A stretch of DNA of 64,000 nt, taken from contig OZ316895.1 in NCBI GenBank assembly GCA_973895155.1, forward strand, positions 23,622,001 to 23,686,000. The letters run 5' to 3'. The notes beneath the pieces are model-generated. The model was given only the letters and a program-made list of their open reading frames with translations. It was not told the DNA's origin and did no database searches. This stretch comes from Marsupella aquatica. Taxonomy: Eukaryota; Marchantiophyta. Both the position numbers and the translations under genes were made by a program. This document shows positions 33,960-45,250 of the stretch, piece after piece (positions within the stretch are counted from its first letter, which is position 1; the number at the start of each line of letters is the position of its first letter).

Positions 33960-36300
33960 CTCCAAACTTGAGTAAAGATGATGGGTGTTGTTTGTGGTGA
34001 GGCGTCAATCACCAAAATGGGGTACACATTCCCTCAATTATGGCAATCTTCACCTGTCAGCCAATCTACTGTCTCAGGGATCATATTGATCTCCAACTTG
34101 CTGTAAAACTTGTTGCACGATTACTGTTCAAGCTCAGTCACCATCATGATCCTGTTGCTTGAAGTGGTCTCTTGAGCTCTAACTTTAATGGATTTGAATC
34201 GCTGGTGATCTCTTCCGCTCAGAAAACTATATAGCCGTGGTGTTAACGGTAGGCTGGAATGGTGAATCACAAATTCCCCGCCTCTGATATTCCCACAAAT
34301 TGGAGATGAAGGAATGGAGGAATGCCTTTGAATATGGTGCCCTTCATATCTTGCTCGATCTTCAAAGAATTAAGCACTAAGTGAGGATCATATTCAAGGA
34401 ATGGAGGAATGCCTCATTGTCAATCTATAGAATGATCTACTTTGTAAAGATGATGGGTGTTGTTTGTGGTGAGGCGTCAATCACCAAAATGGGGTACATT
34501 TTCCCTCAATTATGGTGATCTTCACCTGTCAAGCAATCTACTATCTCAGGGATCATATTGATCTCCAACTTGCTGTAAAACTTGCTGCACAATTACTGTT
34601 CAAGCTCAGTCACCATCATGATCCTGATGCTTGAAGTGGTCTCTTGAGCCCCAACTTTAACGGATTTGAATTGCTGGTGATCTCTTCCGCTCAAAAAACT
34701 ACATAGCCGTGGTGTTAACGGTAGGCTGGAATGGTGAATCACAAATTCTCCGCCTCTGATATTCCCACAAATTGGAGATGAAGGAATGGAGGAATGCCTT
34801 TGAATATGGTGCCCTTCATATCTTGCTCGATCTTCAAAGAATTAAGCACTAAGTGAGGATTATATTCAAGGAATGGAGGAATGCCTCATTGTCAATCTAT
34901 AGAATGATCTACTTTGTAAAGATGATGGGTGTTGTTGGCGGTGAGGCCTGAATCATGAAAATGGGGGTATCTATTCTTTCATTGCTGGCCATCTTCACTT
35001 GTCATTGTGAAATTCTAGTGTCCCAGTGAGGGGGATCACTTTTCCCTAACCTCAAACTTGCTGTTAGAATTGTTGCACAATTTCGATCAAAAAGTTGTGA
35101 ATGACCAAAACATGACAGAGTTTCATGGGATCACATTTTCCTCTATATTGCATCGAAGACAGTTCATTAATTTTGAGCGTCGCATGAAGATCATGGGTGT
35201 TCTTGACAGCAAGGCCAGAATCACCAAAATATACTATAGTTCCAGACCTTGGATGATGTCGATTCTGACTGTTCCATCAACCATTGGCCAAAGATCACAG
35301 TATCTGATATTGTGATTAAGTCATATGTACTATGTCACACCAAGATCACCCTCTGCAGGAAAGAATCAGTGATTGTGCCCCTTCACGTCTTCTTTGATCT
35401 TCCACTATCATCTTACACTGAGTAAGGATCATATGCAAGCCTGAATGGATCAATGTCAATCCCTATAATCAGTATCTATTTTATAAAGATGATGGGTGTT
35501 GTTGTCGATGAGGCCTGAGTCATCAGAACGGGGGATCCATTCCTTCACTCATGGCGATCTTCACTTCTCAATGTGAAACTCCAGTGTCCCAAGGATCACA
35601 TCTCTCCCCATTGACCTCCAACTTGCTGTCAGATTAATTTGTCAGTTGCACAATTTTGATCCAGATTCAATTTTTGCGTGTAGTGGCTTGGAGTGGTCTC
35701 TTACGTTATGGTTTTGAAAGAGCTTCACTCGAAGTGATCTCTTACGCTCAGAAAACGAATTTTGTTTGTCTTCCTAACAGCAGTCTGGAATGGTCAATCT
35801 AGATTTTCCCGCCTCTGCTCAGTTTAAAATTCTTGGAGATGAAGGAATTATGGCGGAAATCAATGTCTCAATGATGATCCATAGAATGATCTGACTAGCT
35901 ACTTGGTAAAGATGTTGGGTATTGTTGACCAATTGTGCTGCATTTAATTAACATTTTTGAGTGAGGATCATCCGCAATTTCCAGAGCTCGTCTTACGTGT
36001 TTGTTTCCTTCAATCTACTATTCTGGACAGCAAGACATTGATATCATGTTCAGCGCTGAAGTCCCAGTAATGTTTGCTATTGTCACCTACATAGTGATGT
36101 TGACTCTGGAGAAAATGCTTCGAGTCATAAGACAAGCTCTTCAGATCGATCTTATACTGAATGAAACACCGGCGCTCGAGATGGTAGAAACTTTGGGAGT
36201 CGTGTCAGTCGCAATGTGGCTGTTCGTGCAATGATGACAATGTCGAGCTGTGAGCCCAATCGATGTGGCCAACCGACGTGCATCATCTGGTATCTGTAGG
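33960..36300. repeat. Array of about 0.42-0.57-kb diverged tandem units, copy A
   Basis: The motif AAAGATGATGGGTGTTGTT, or close variants, recurs at 33974, 34446, 34918, 35485 and 35908. Each time it is followed by GTGAGGC, a TCACCAAAATGGGG-like stretch and a TGATCTTCACCTGTCA-like stretch. The first two intervals are each 472 bp and nearly identical; later units are more diverged. No frame is conserved between units. Confidence 0.8.
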
Positions 36301-36600
36301 TCGAAGGGTCACTTCAATCCGTGGAGAAATTTTGGGGCATGACTGCTGGACAATCTTGTCTGCCGGGCGATGTTTGCAATGTGACTGTTTGTACAGTCAT
36401 GACGATCTCTAGCGGTGCGCTCAATCGATGTGCCCAAGCGATGTGCTTCATCTAGTATCACTTCAACCCGTGGAAAGATTTTTTGGGCATGACTACTGAG
36501 CAGTCGTATCTGTCCGAGCCATGTTCTTCAATGAAGCTGACTTCATCCATGAGGGTTGCATTTTGTTTAATCGATCCTACTTGTTCTTCTACCTACTGTC
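36225..36600. repeat. Internal direct repeat of about 185 bp
   Basis: A segment with ATGACAATGTCGAG, CCCAATCGATGTG, CACTTCAATCCGTGG and GGGCATGACTGCTG is followed by a diverged second version containing TCATGACGATCTCTAGCGG and CACTTCAACCCGTGG. The same segment recurs at 51346-51640 and 52040-52370. Confidence 0.65.
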
Positions 36601-36609
36601 AGAGGTTAG

Positions 36610-37132
36610 TACACTCTACCGTGTCTAAGTGCACAGTGTATAACTGCATTCCATGGGTAACTGCAGGGTGGTTGTGTCGTCCCTCAATATTATAACAAAT
36701 TACTTTGTAAATGCACCAAAAAATGCACTATTTGTAAGTGCAGGTTGTCCGTCACTAAAGGACAAATACATAAGGGCATTTTCTGTCTATAAGAGTATAG
36801 ATGCATTAATGAATGACTGCAACACATATGATAAAAACATTTATTGATAAGTGCAGCAAACAACTACACATTGTAGTTTCCTGCACTTATTCAGTTCAAT
36901 CCTGCACTATGAGTATTCTGGGTATGAGCGGGGGTATGAGAAGTCTATGTATATGACCTGACAAGACATTTGTGGAAGTGCATTATATAGTGATTTCATA
37001 GACACTTATTGGAAAGTGCAACAGACACATAAGGAGAAGTGCAACATGCACGTATGATGAAGTGCATACAGTGGATAAATGCAGGCTTGGGGTGTCTTCC
37101 CGGGAGCCTGCACTTAGACACTGTAGACTGTA
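36610..37132. mobile_element. MITE-like TIR element, family 2 (GTGCA-rich), member 1
   Basis: This 523-bp non-coding element has 24-bp terminal inverted repeats (36610-36633 and 37109-37132, 22 of 24 matching) ending inward in GTGTCTAAGTGCA. The interior carries many dispersed AAGTGCA or TGCACTT motifs in both orientations, resembling the subterminal transposase-binding repeats of DNA transposons. TA dinucleotides at both ends may be the target duplication. Member 2 at 54542-55062 has almost the same length (521 bp). A left-end copy truncated inside the second duplication starts at 51735. Confidence 0.75.
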
Positions 37133-37212
37133 TCGAGATTGTTTTGAGAGGTCAAATGTGTTTTGTTATCTCTACAACATTGAACTGAGTGTTCCCTCAT
37201 CAATTGTAGCAA

Positions 37213-37360
37213 ATGATGATTGGGAAGTTCACAGATAAACATATGTTTTTGCATTTGGTGCAGTCTTCTTATCATAGGTTGCATGCACACAAAAAGCATA
37301 GTATATATGTCAAACTTCCAGAAGACTATCCTTGTGGATTGGGAATGGATTGGGAATGGC
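37213..37360 (+). pseudogene. Fragment of the lectin receptor kinase catalytic domain
   Basis: This segment matches 29629-29748 of the receptor kinase: GGGAAGTTCACA, then ATGTTTTTGCATTTGGTGCA, then GAAGACTATCCTTGTGGAT. It has indels that destroy the frame. It covers the activation-segment to αF-αG part of the kinase. It lies just right of the family 2 element that ends duplication copy A, so it is probably the start of another, mostly lost, copy of the block. Confidence 0.8.
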
Positions 37361-38062
37361 AATCTCCACTCAATAGGGTATTAGTCTTCTCTGATTGTTT
37401 CCGAGATTGTTTCTTGTCTGTGTTTTTGTTCCTTGCTGTAAACATTGCTGTAAAAACATAAATTAAATTGATGGGGAAATTTAAATTTAGAGAAAGGAGG
37501 GGCAAAGGCCTCCAAGAACCTGGATCTACTGGCAAAGTAACCCAAAGGGGGGGGGGGATTTAGGGTTTAGGGATCGTGACAGCAATTTTTCAGCAAGTTT
37601 ACAGATATTTAATTTCCCCATGAACACACGTACTAAATAAACTTCAATTGCCGTTCTTTTAAGCCTGTCTAAGACATTCTAGTTTACCTAAAACTCTTGG
37701 AAATCAAAATGGGGATCAAAATATCATTGGCATGCAGCATACAACATTTTATAGTGTCACTTGTTGTCTAAAGAAGTTTAAGTATGTAAAGGTTCTGAAT
37801 TTTAACAAGGAAGAATGTACATTTGATAAATTGCATATGAGTTCACACTTGCAAAAATTGACTCAGTCAGTTTTGCAGCTTATTAACTTGGAGCTGCCAA
37901 CAAGAGTAGTTGATGTGTACTCAATTATTTCCTCAAACAAAACCCCTTAACGTCCCCATGTACCCTAACCTAGTGCCCTAAACTCAAGCAGAACCACCTA
38001 CCTTGAAAGTTGCCATTGTATCGCACTCTAATTGAACCTGGGCAATAATAGCCCCTCAAAAC
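37361..38062. other. Non-coding stretch
   Basis: This stretch has a G-run at about 37549-37558 and AT-rich sequence. A 72-codon frame at 37732-37950 has no recognisable domain. I see nothing further. Confidence 0.45.
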
Positions 38063-38358
38063 CTCGAGGGTCTCACTATATGGGGACCTCCCCATCGCCT
38101 GCGACGTTTTAGGCCTCGGACCCCCTAAAATGTAAGAAAAAAAATTTATTTTTTAACCCCTATAAAGTTAGAATATTCTTGGAATATTCTAAAAATTGGA
38201 TAAAAAAGACCCTAATGTTCTTATAAGTCTCAAAATTGAACTTAAAAGACCCTATTGTTCTTCTACAAAAAATTTTAAGTATTCCCTTAGAACCAATAAA
38301 ATGACCCTATCCTTCGTCGCACGTGATATGCCATTTTTGTGGAAGTGAAACCCCCGAG
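38063..38358. mobile_element. MITE-like TIR element, family 1, member C (8-bp TSD)
   Basis: This 296-bp element is flanked by perfect 8-bp direct repeats CTCAAAAC (38055-38062 and 38359-38366). Its ends are CTCGAGGGTCTCACT on the left and, inverted on the right, CTCGGGGGTTTCACT. The inner inverted block is CTGCGACG on the left and CGTCGCACGTG on the right. The interior is AT-rich and non-coding. It shares its design with members A (7059) and B (16072). Confidence 0.85.
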
Positions 38359-39122
38359 CTCAAAACTTGAACTAAAACCCCCATTGTGGGGGGCTGCAAT
38401 GCTTTGTACCAGGGCCTTGCTTTATACTTAATTACCTCTGTTTGGCCTTACATAATCCATTTTGTTCACGGGTTGTCCCGTCCTTTGAGGCACTGACCAG
38501 GGCAGGTCACTCAACCCTGGAAATATCCCTCAACCGGGGTAATGTACGATCCCAGCCTCACCTAGTTCAGGTTTTGGTGACTAAGTTTGTTTAAGGGAAC
38601 AAGTCTTTGAATTGCATGACAGTATACTTCAATAAATACTTTCCAAACTATGTGTATCTTAAGTGAACAAGACCCCCTTAAGAATATGTGGCGACAAGGT
38701 TCCATTTGGATAAGGAGATCGATGTGGTGTACATAAGAGGGACAAGCCCTGAATGCCCATTCTGTAATTGAAAATAGAGTGATTGACAAAGATCAGCATG
38801 CATGATTATCATTTTGACATACCATACATCCCAATCAGTCTGCTCTCCATCAACATACATTTGGTGGGGCCCTAGAATTACTGTCTAGAGGCTTCACTCT
38901 AGAAGCCTACTTAGACCCTAACTCTAGATTTTGTTTGCAAATTAGTAGTAAGATTGTATTTTTGAGGATGTGGCAAATCAAGCTTCCTAAGGAAAAACAA
39001 TTGCCAATGACTTCTCTTGAGGGAAATTGAACCACTCCATGTGTCCACAATTGTTTTGGTGATGGTAGTCTCACCAAAAGCCAGCCGTCGCAACTTTTCT
39101 CTTTCCATGCTTTGGATTCTTT
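38359..39122. other. Non-coding stretch
   Basis: Only short frames occur here, such as 38562-38789 and 38911-39126 on the minus strand. Part of 38866-38930 resembles 32990-33060 (CTAGAAGCC/CTCTAGAATG-like words around GGGGCCCTAGA), hinting at a dispersed repeat. No gene is supported. Confidence 0.4.
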
Positions 39123-39430
39123 TCAATTGTTCAAACCCGCAAATCTTACAGAAGGCGGGTCGAAAATCTGCAACTTTCCGTCCAGCATTAAGACAACTTC
39201 CCGCATGTTGGGTCGGTCCTCAGGTGCTTCTTGAATACACCAAAATGCCACCTTCAGCGTCCTCTTCGCCTGCTCTTCATCAAAGCTACCATTAAGCCTG
39301 GGATCTAAGAGTACACTCAAAGACGTACCCACAAAACCTCGTTCTGTCACTTCCCGAAGGCAGGTTGCCGGGATGGAAATATCCATCCCCTGTTTCTTCT
39401 TTTTGCATCAAAGTGCCAGGTCCTAACTCA
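39123..39430 (-). pseudogene. C-terminal remnant of an S-domain-type receptor-like kinase
   Basis: The minus strand encodes the end of a receptor kinase catalytic domain: LREVTERGFVG, then LDPRLNGSFDEEQAKRTLKV, AFWCIQEAPEDRPNMREVV and MLDGKLQIFDPPSVR, then a stop at 39123. The VAxWCIQE…RPxMxxVVxMLxG signature is typical of subdomain XI in G-type (S-domain) and related receptor kinases, and unlike the L-type kinase beside it. Just upstream, EETGDGYF in another frame fits the YFPxW motif that normally precedes this region, so there is a frameshift near 39365. No catalytic loop is found further upstream, so this is a fragment. Confidence 0.75.
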
Positions 39431-39578
39431 GATATTTGCTGGGCCTGTCCTTCCCATCCTGCAATGCGACTAGTCGCAATATGGGGCGGACCAGCTGGAC
39501 GGCGCAGCTCTACCATCCGGTACTGCCGCGTCGACCAATGCATGCGCTGGAAGAGAGAGCTGCCAAACGAGGAGTACA

Positions 39579-41930
39579 ATGGAGCAAGATCTTGACACGA
39601 TGCACCAGTCAGCTAAGTCGACGAACAGCCTAAGCTTCATGGACTCAGCCGCTGCATTGGCGAAGAGTTCTGACCAGAAGATGGCTAATCATGACGACAA
39701 CTCCGAGTGGGTGAGGGACTCTGAGCTCAAAAATATGAATATGGAGCATTCAAGTCTAGACTCCAACAGACACAGAGAGGATCAGACGTCCCTGAGAGAC
39801 TCCGACAGGATGAGGGAGAAGTCCGAATGGATGTGAGACGCGGCACATAGACATCTGAGTGAGTTGGAGAAAATGAGCGACCCTAGAATGGACAGGATGA
39901 GTGACTCGGAGAGGATCAGAGACTCAGCAGATACAATGAGTGATATTGATAAGAGAATCAGAAACCCACAGAGATTGAGGGACTCACAACGGACCAGACA
40001 GGAGTCACAGTCTAGAGCAGAGTGGAGCGCAGAAAAGATGAGAGACATTGATTCAGATAGATCCAGAGCCTCGGAGAGATTGAGCTCAGGCTCACAGAAG
40101 ATGAGAGACTCACAGGGAATGATAGACTCTGATATGTCGATGAGAGACTCGCACAGAATGATAGCCTCGGACGGAATGACCTACACCCACAGCATTCAGA
40201 GAGACTCTCAGATGATACCAAACTCAGACAGGATGATGGACTCAGATGGGTTGAAAGACTCTCAGAACATGAGGACCTCGCAAAAAAATGGATACAATTA
40301 ATGCACCATGAGAGGTCAAGTCGACACTTGGAGGAAATGCTGAACTGTGAGAGTAGAAGGGACTCGAACCAGATGATGGACCAAAACACAGTCCGAGAAT
40401 CCGCGGCGAATTTGAGAAATTGCGAATCATGGAGGAGTGCCGCCCTTTGGAAATGCTCAGGACGAGCATTCAGAAATGATGCAAGACTTGTACAGCGATA
40501 GGACCTCAGGGGGGAGGAGAGACCTAGAAAGCACAAGAGACGCTAACAATATGATGGACTCAGCTCAGATGCACAATAATCTTGACGGCGAGAAGGGACT
40601 TGGATCAGAGACGATGGGGGATGCAGAACAAATGAACAATCTCCCCAGGAGAGGAGACTTGGAGAGGTCGAGAAACTCTGCCAACATGCAAGGCTGGGAG
40701 CAGACGAGTGCTAATTCTCACACAATGCGAAACTAGAACGCAGCTCGGTCAATGATGGGAAACATGATGGAACGGCAGCAGTCATCTACAAGTTTCTGCC
40801 AAGGAAAAGACTGTCGCAGCAGCAGCGATCGCCGTGGGGCCGGCCATAGGACGGATTCAAGAGCCATGGAGCACGAAACCATGCCCCTTAGCTCTAGGCG
40901 TTCAGATGCCGAGATGAATATGGGCTCACAATCGGGGAACTCCGAAACTGATTCAATTGACTCCTCTACAGCAGCAGAAAGATGCTCCGGAATGAAATTG
41001 CGACGCTGCTATTGATGGAGAACTTCAAGGCTCTCAGAAAATGCACATCTCCCACAGAAATCATGACTTATCGCTCAGTTCTCTTGGAGGAGCTGACTGT
41101 CGCATGGCCGAGGCCGACAGCAACCCCCGATCGATGGAAACGATGCAATGAACAACACGAGGGAGAATGAGCTCCTGCAGCAACGGTGACTGTGACACAA
41201 ATATCGCCCAGAATGAGGAACCCATGGCGGCGAGACAGCATCGGACGCGAAATGATCGAGAGATAATCTCATCTCCAAAGTGGGTGAAGATGGAGAGAAC
41301 GACCTCCGCAATGAATGAAGCTGCAAAGAAGATGGCTAACACACAGGAGACCTCGCCGATGGCCAACCAAGGAATGACCAAATGTACAGCTGCCGGGGCT
41401 ATGGAGGCCAGCCGAGATGGGCATTTTGGCCCTATTGATGCGGAAAGGAGGAGTTCAAACATGCGGGGCTCGACCTCGAACCGCTTGACCAGGTCCACCG
41501 CGGAGATCACTGGCGCAAGTTCATGTACCAATGGAGTTGACTGCCAGATCGGAGGACCTCCGGGGCCGTGCATATGAGCGGGAGGGATTCAGAAATGATC
41601 GGACGTAGGGACGAGTCAGAAATAATGGAACGTAGGCATGCTCAGGAAATCACTGGCCGAAGTTCATGCACTAATGGGGCAGACTGCAGGAGTAGCTCCG
41701 AGATCATGCACTTGAACCCAAGGGATTCAGAATTCATGGGACATAGTGATGAGAGATCATTGATGGCCAAAGTACATGCATGAATGGAGCGGACTGCCGC
41801 AGTACCTCCGGAACTATGCACATGAGCCGAAGGGATTCAGAAATGATGGGCCGTAGGGACGATTCAGAAATGACCCACACTGGTTCGAACTGTAGTCGGA
41901 AGAATGGAGACCTGCCGATGGACCAAGAGA
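39579..41930 (+). pseudogene. Degenerate open region with Arg-Asp-Ser/Met coding repeats, function unknown
   Basis: I do not recognise this. From an ATG at 39579, one frame stays open apart from a single TGA (39834-39836) until 40299-40301. After that, similar sequence continues through frame changes near 40300, 40435, 41015 and 41780. Part 1 (39720-40290) repeats a 7-residue unit of the type R-D-S-x-R-M-x, as in DSERIRDSADTMSD, MRDSHRMIAS and RDSQMIPNSDRMMDSDG; the coding period is about 21 bp. Part 2 (41160-41870) repeats a longer unit with SSCTNGADCRS followed by RDSEMMGRRDDSEM. The protein would be very hydrophilic and Met-rich. It has no signal peptide or membrane segment. Stops and shifts suggest a dead gene. 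It runs straight into the truncated kinase copy at 41931. Confidence 0.55.
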
Positions 41931-42615
41931 TGGAATTGCGGCTGCTTTGGACGATTTACACCAGGGATGGAACCAGCAAATTATACATAGGGATGTCAAG
42001 GCCAGCAACATCATGTTGACCGAGGTGTGGAATGCAAAGTTGGGAGATTTTGGTCTTGCTCGTTTGGTCGATCATCAAAAGGAACCAGTCTCAACTATGA
42101 TGGCGGGAACCTACGGTTATATCGCCCCAGAAGTAGCCACGACTGGGAAGCTCACATCTAAAACAGATGTTTTTGCATTTGGTGCAGTCGTCTTAGAGGT
42201 TGCATGCGGACGGAAAGCATTGTCTGTCAATCTCCCAGAAGACGAAATCATTCTTGTGGATTGGGTATGGCATCATCTGAGTGTGGGTGACCTGATGAGT
42301 ACAGTGGATAAACGACTCGGCGAAGACTATGATTCCGAGTGGATGGAAGTCCTGTTGATCATTGGATTACTCTGCTCTCATCCAAGCCCTCTGGCTCGAC
42401 CTTCTATGGGGCATGTTGTCCAAGTGCTTGCTGGAGATGCTCCGGTCCCTTCAATCCCAGCCTCCAAGCCTTTTTCTGGAAGTGCATGTGATGAATACAC
42501 TAGCACAAGTTCCGAATCTCACTTAGGGTCGACGTCATCAGTATCTACAGGCACATCTGTCGCAGCACAATGGTCCACAGTACAGTCGTTTGAGACTTCT
42601 TCGAGTTCCAACTGA
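41931..42615 (+). pseudogene. Truncated second copy of the lectin receptor kinase (C-terminal half)
   Basis: From 41931 the sequence is almost identical to 29412-30096. It encodes the catalytic loop HRDVKASN, DFGLARL, GTYGYIAPE, and the C-lobe to the same Ser-rich tail and stop (42615). The lectin domain, membrane helix, P-loop and catalytic lysine are absent, so it cannot be an active kinase. Differences include Tyr to Asp just after the junction (ALDDLHQG), Glu to Val (LTEVWNAK) and GKLTSK for GKFTTK. The frame is open upstream only to 41896, after a TAG, with no ATG, so translation of a fusion looks unlikely. Confidence 0.92.
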
Positions 42616-44925
42616 CAGTAAAGATAGAGTTGGCATCACTGACTACCTCGAACCGCCATTTAGTCTCAATCAATACTAGCTAGGTCTGACATGACTTTCT
42701 GCATTTTAGTTACTGGCTCAGGTCAATTCAAGACCCAGAGTCTTGGGTTAGAGTGAGCCCAGTTAGAGAAGGCTATCAAGGACGAGTTGGCTCTTATAAG
42801 GACCTGGTTGGTGCTATAATACGTGGTTTGATGGTCTCTGCCCTCAAATCTCCAAAACAATTGGAGCATCGAGTCCTTTTATCACTTGACGGAAATTCTC
42901 AAGTTTTAAGGTCGAGAGTTGATGGCCAGCCGTGCCATTCACTCTCTCTCAAGGAGCCATACATAAGTAGTGACGGGGTGAGGGCACGGGTGAGGGATGA
43001 TGAAAGAGCGTCCTAATCTGTGTGATCCCAAGTTTTGAAGGCAAGCAGTCTACAGTAAGCTGAATGTATGTTGAAGACAATCCGTGCAACTCCTGACATA
43101 CAATTCTTTTAGTGACTGCCGTGAGAAGGAAGTCCTAGCAACTACAGTACCTGAACTTTTGAATGCAAAAGAAGTTGTAGAGATATTTTAACTGTCTATC
43201 TACTGTAGCTTAGTTCGAACTTCTTGAAGTATTTGGTGTATTAATCTAGCTGTGTTCCGAACTGAGACTGACTAAGTTGCCAATTCAACTTTATTGTTCC
43301 AGTCGTCAAATGTACAATGGCTTTCAACATTGATTGGGCTCGCAGTAAGTAGTGATAGAATTATTGCGATTTCAGATGTTTTTAGTCTACACACTTATAC
43401 CCAGTATATGCAAGAGCGTCCCTTCCCGTGTCGCTTACGGGCAAGGGTGTCAATGTATGCTGGCACCCTCATCATGCACTTTCGGACGAACAAGATTTCC
43501 TGTATGTTGGCACCCCGCATCATGATGTTTTGGAAGAACAAGATTGCTAATTCGCTAATATTTAGTAATGAATAACACACGATCAATCGTGTGATGACGT
43601 GCATGGTACATAAAAACTGTTGCACCGGCTTAAGATGAAAGTCTTAATTTTTGTCACTTGTGATGGTCTGGGATGGAAGCAACTAAGGAAGGCCCCCAAA
43701 CGGCTTGCATGCTGACCAGAAGTTCAATTCTTTCTGGTGAATGCACCTTTCGGGTAGGTGCACATGAACATAGTGCATTTGTGTTATGTGGCAATTATCA
43801 GCAGGTTAAACATAATTATTTCATACCAGGCATGATAAACCCAATTGTTCTTATTTACTCCGTGAATGTTGTTCCTTCACATATATATCTGGTTGTGGCT
43901 TTTTGATGTGCATTTATGGTGCCCGGTGCATGTTCAATTTGTGATTGGTAACTTTTTGTAGGGTATTAACAGTTGGTTGGGTGCAGGGATGTACGTGGAC
44001 ATAGTTTTGTCATCCACTGTGCAATTCAAGTTAAAAAAAACGTGACGATTTGAAAAAATTTAGAAAAAATTCAGATCTAACTTTGACAAAGATGACAATG
44101 AAGAATCCTTTCCTGTGGCTCCCTTTTCTCCACTCCACTCCACGCACTCTTTTTGTTGTTTGTGGAGCTGAATTGAGTATTGATGTTTTTATAGTTCGCC
44201 TTCTTTCGTGGGCTGGATGAGGCTAGTTTGGGGTCACTCAAATGTTCCAGCTCATCATGTACAAACAAGAATAGATTGAATTTTAATTGCATTACCAACA
44301 AAATTTATTAGTCTTCCTTCGGACCTGTTCAGTGCTTTGTTGCACATGACATGAATTTTTTGGGAAGTGAGAGCCCTAAGGAGTCAAAAGCCCGCCAGAG
44401 ATGGAGGGCATTCATTTGAAGCTTGGAAGGGAAGGCAATATATAGTGGTCGGGGAGATCAAGGATGAGAAGGCTGTGTATGGTTATTCAAAATGGATCCA
44501 ATGGGTATTTGTGAATGTCATGGTTTTTGTTTTTTTTATGTTTGAAAGGACAAGAATTAAGGAAAACAATGGCTCGGGCTTCTTGAGATAGAAATGTGAC
44601 CAAAAAGTTCCAAAGTTGCAGAACTCAACTATTTTAACATTTAGCTCTGGTGTGGCTGACTTCGACGCCGAGCTCCTCTATGATCCAAACCCCCGGAACA
44701 ACCCTCCGGTGGGAACTAAATAATTATGGGGAGACTAGTGGGCAACGAGGGGTTGCACTAGCAAAGATAGGACGCTAAGTTGATGATGCACACTAAGGCC
44801 TTAGTCTCCACTGAATGGCCGTTCACCCCATCTGGCCATCCATTGGGGCCGTTTGAGAAGGCTTGGGGCCATAGATGTGGTTCCGGATGACCCCCCAAAA
44901 TGGCCCCATCTGGCCACCCTTCGGG
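42616..44925. other. 3' flank of the truncated kinase copy, non-coding
   Basis: This is collinear with 30097-31960, with one 420-bp length difference at 43933-44354. A diverged gypsy LTR remnant lies at 44620-44710. No gene is supported. Confidence 0.5.
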
Positions 44926-45250
44926 CATCATCTGAGTGTGAGTGACTTGATGAGTACAGTGGATAAACCACTGGGCGAAAACTATGATTCCTAATGGATG
45001 GAAGTCCTGTTGATCATTGCATTACTCTGCTCCCATCCAAGCCCTCTGGCTCGACCTTCTATGAGGCATGTCGTCCAAGTGCTTGCTGGAGATGCTCCGG
45101 TCCCTTCAATCCCAGCCTCCAAGCCTTTTTCTTTAAGCATCTAACGAATACACTGGCACAAGTTCCGAACCTCAATTAGGGTCAGCGTCACCAGTATCTA
45201 CAGGCCTATCTGTTACAGCATTACGGTCCACTGTGCAGTCGTGTTAGACT
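44926..45250 (+). pseudogene. Third fragment of the lectin receptor kinase C-terminus
   Basis: This matches 29753-30080 (HHLSVSDLMSTVDK, then LLCSHPSPLARPSM and VVQVLAGDAPVPSIPASKP). It carries an in-frame stop near 44994, a deletion in the Ser-rich tail and many substitutions. The similarity continues into the 3' flank as far as about 46310 (compare 30100-30960). This copy is older than the 41931 copy. Confidence 0.85.

Larger units (their letters stand above)
29412..36692. repeat. Segmental duplication, copy A
   Basis: From the kinase catalytic domain rightwards, this block is repeated at 41931-51832. The break at its left end is sharp: TGGAATTGCGGCTGCTTTGGA is the first shared stretch (29412 and 41931). 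Identity is very high over the kinase and 3' flank (29412-31420 against 41931-43930) and remains high to 36692. The copies differ by large indels. Confidence 0.93.

Noticed and set aside
40012-40536. 174-codon minus-strand Ser/Leu-rich frame
   Set aside because: It is the antisense of the RDS/Met repeat tract; the plus strand holds the longer and more regular repeat in protein terms.
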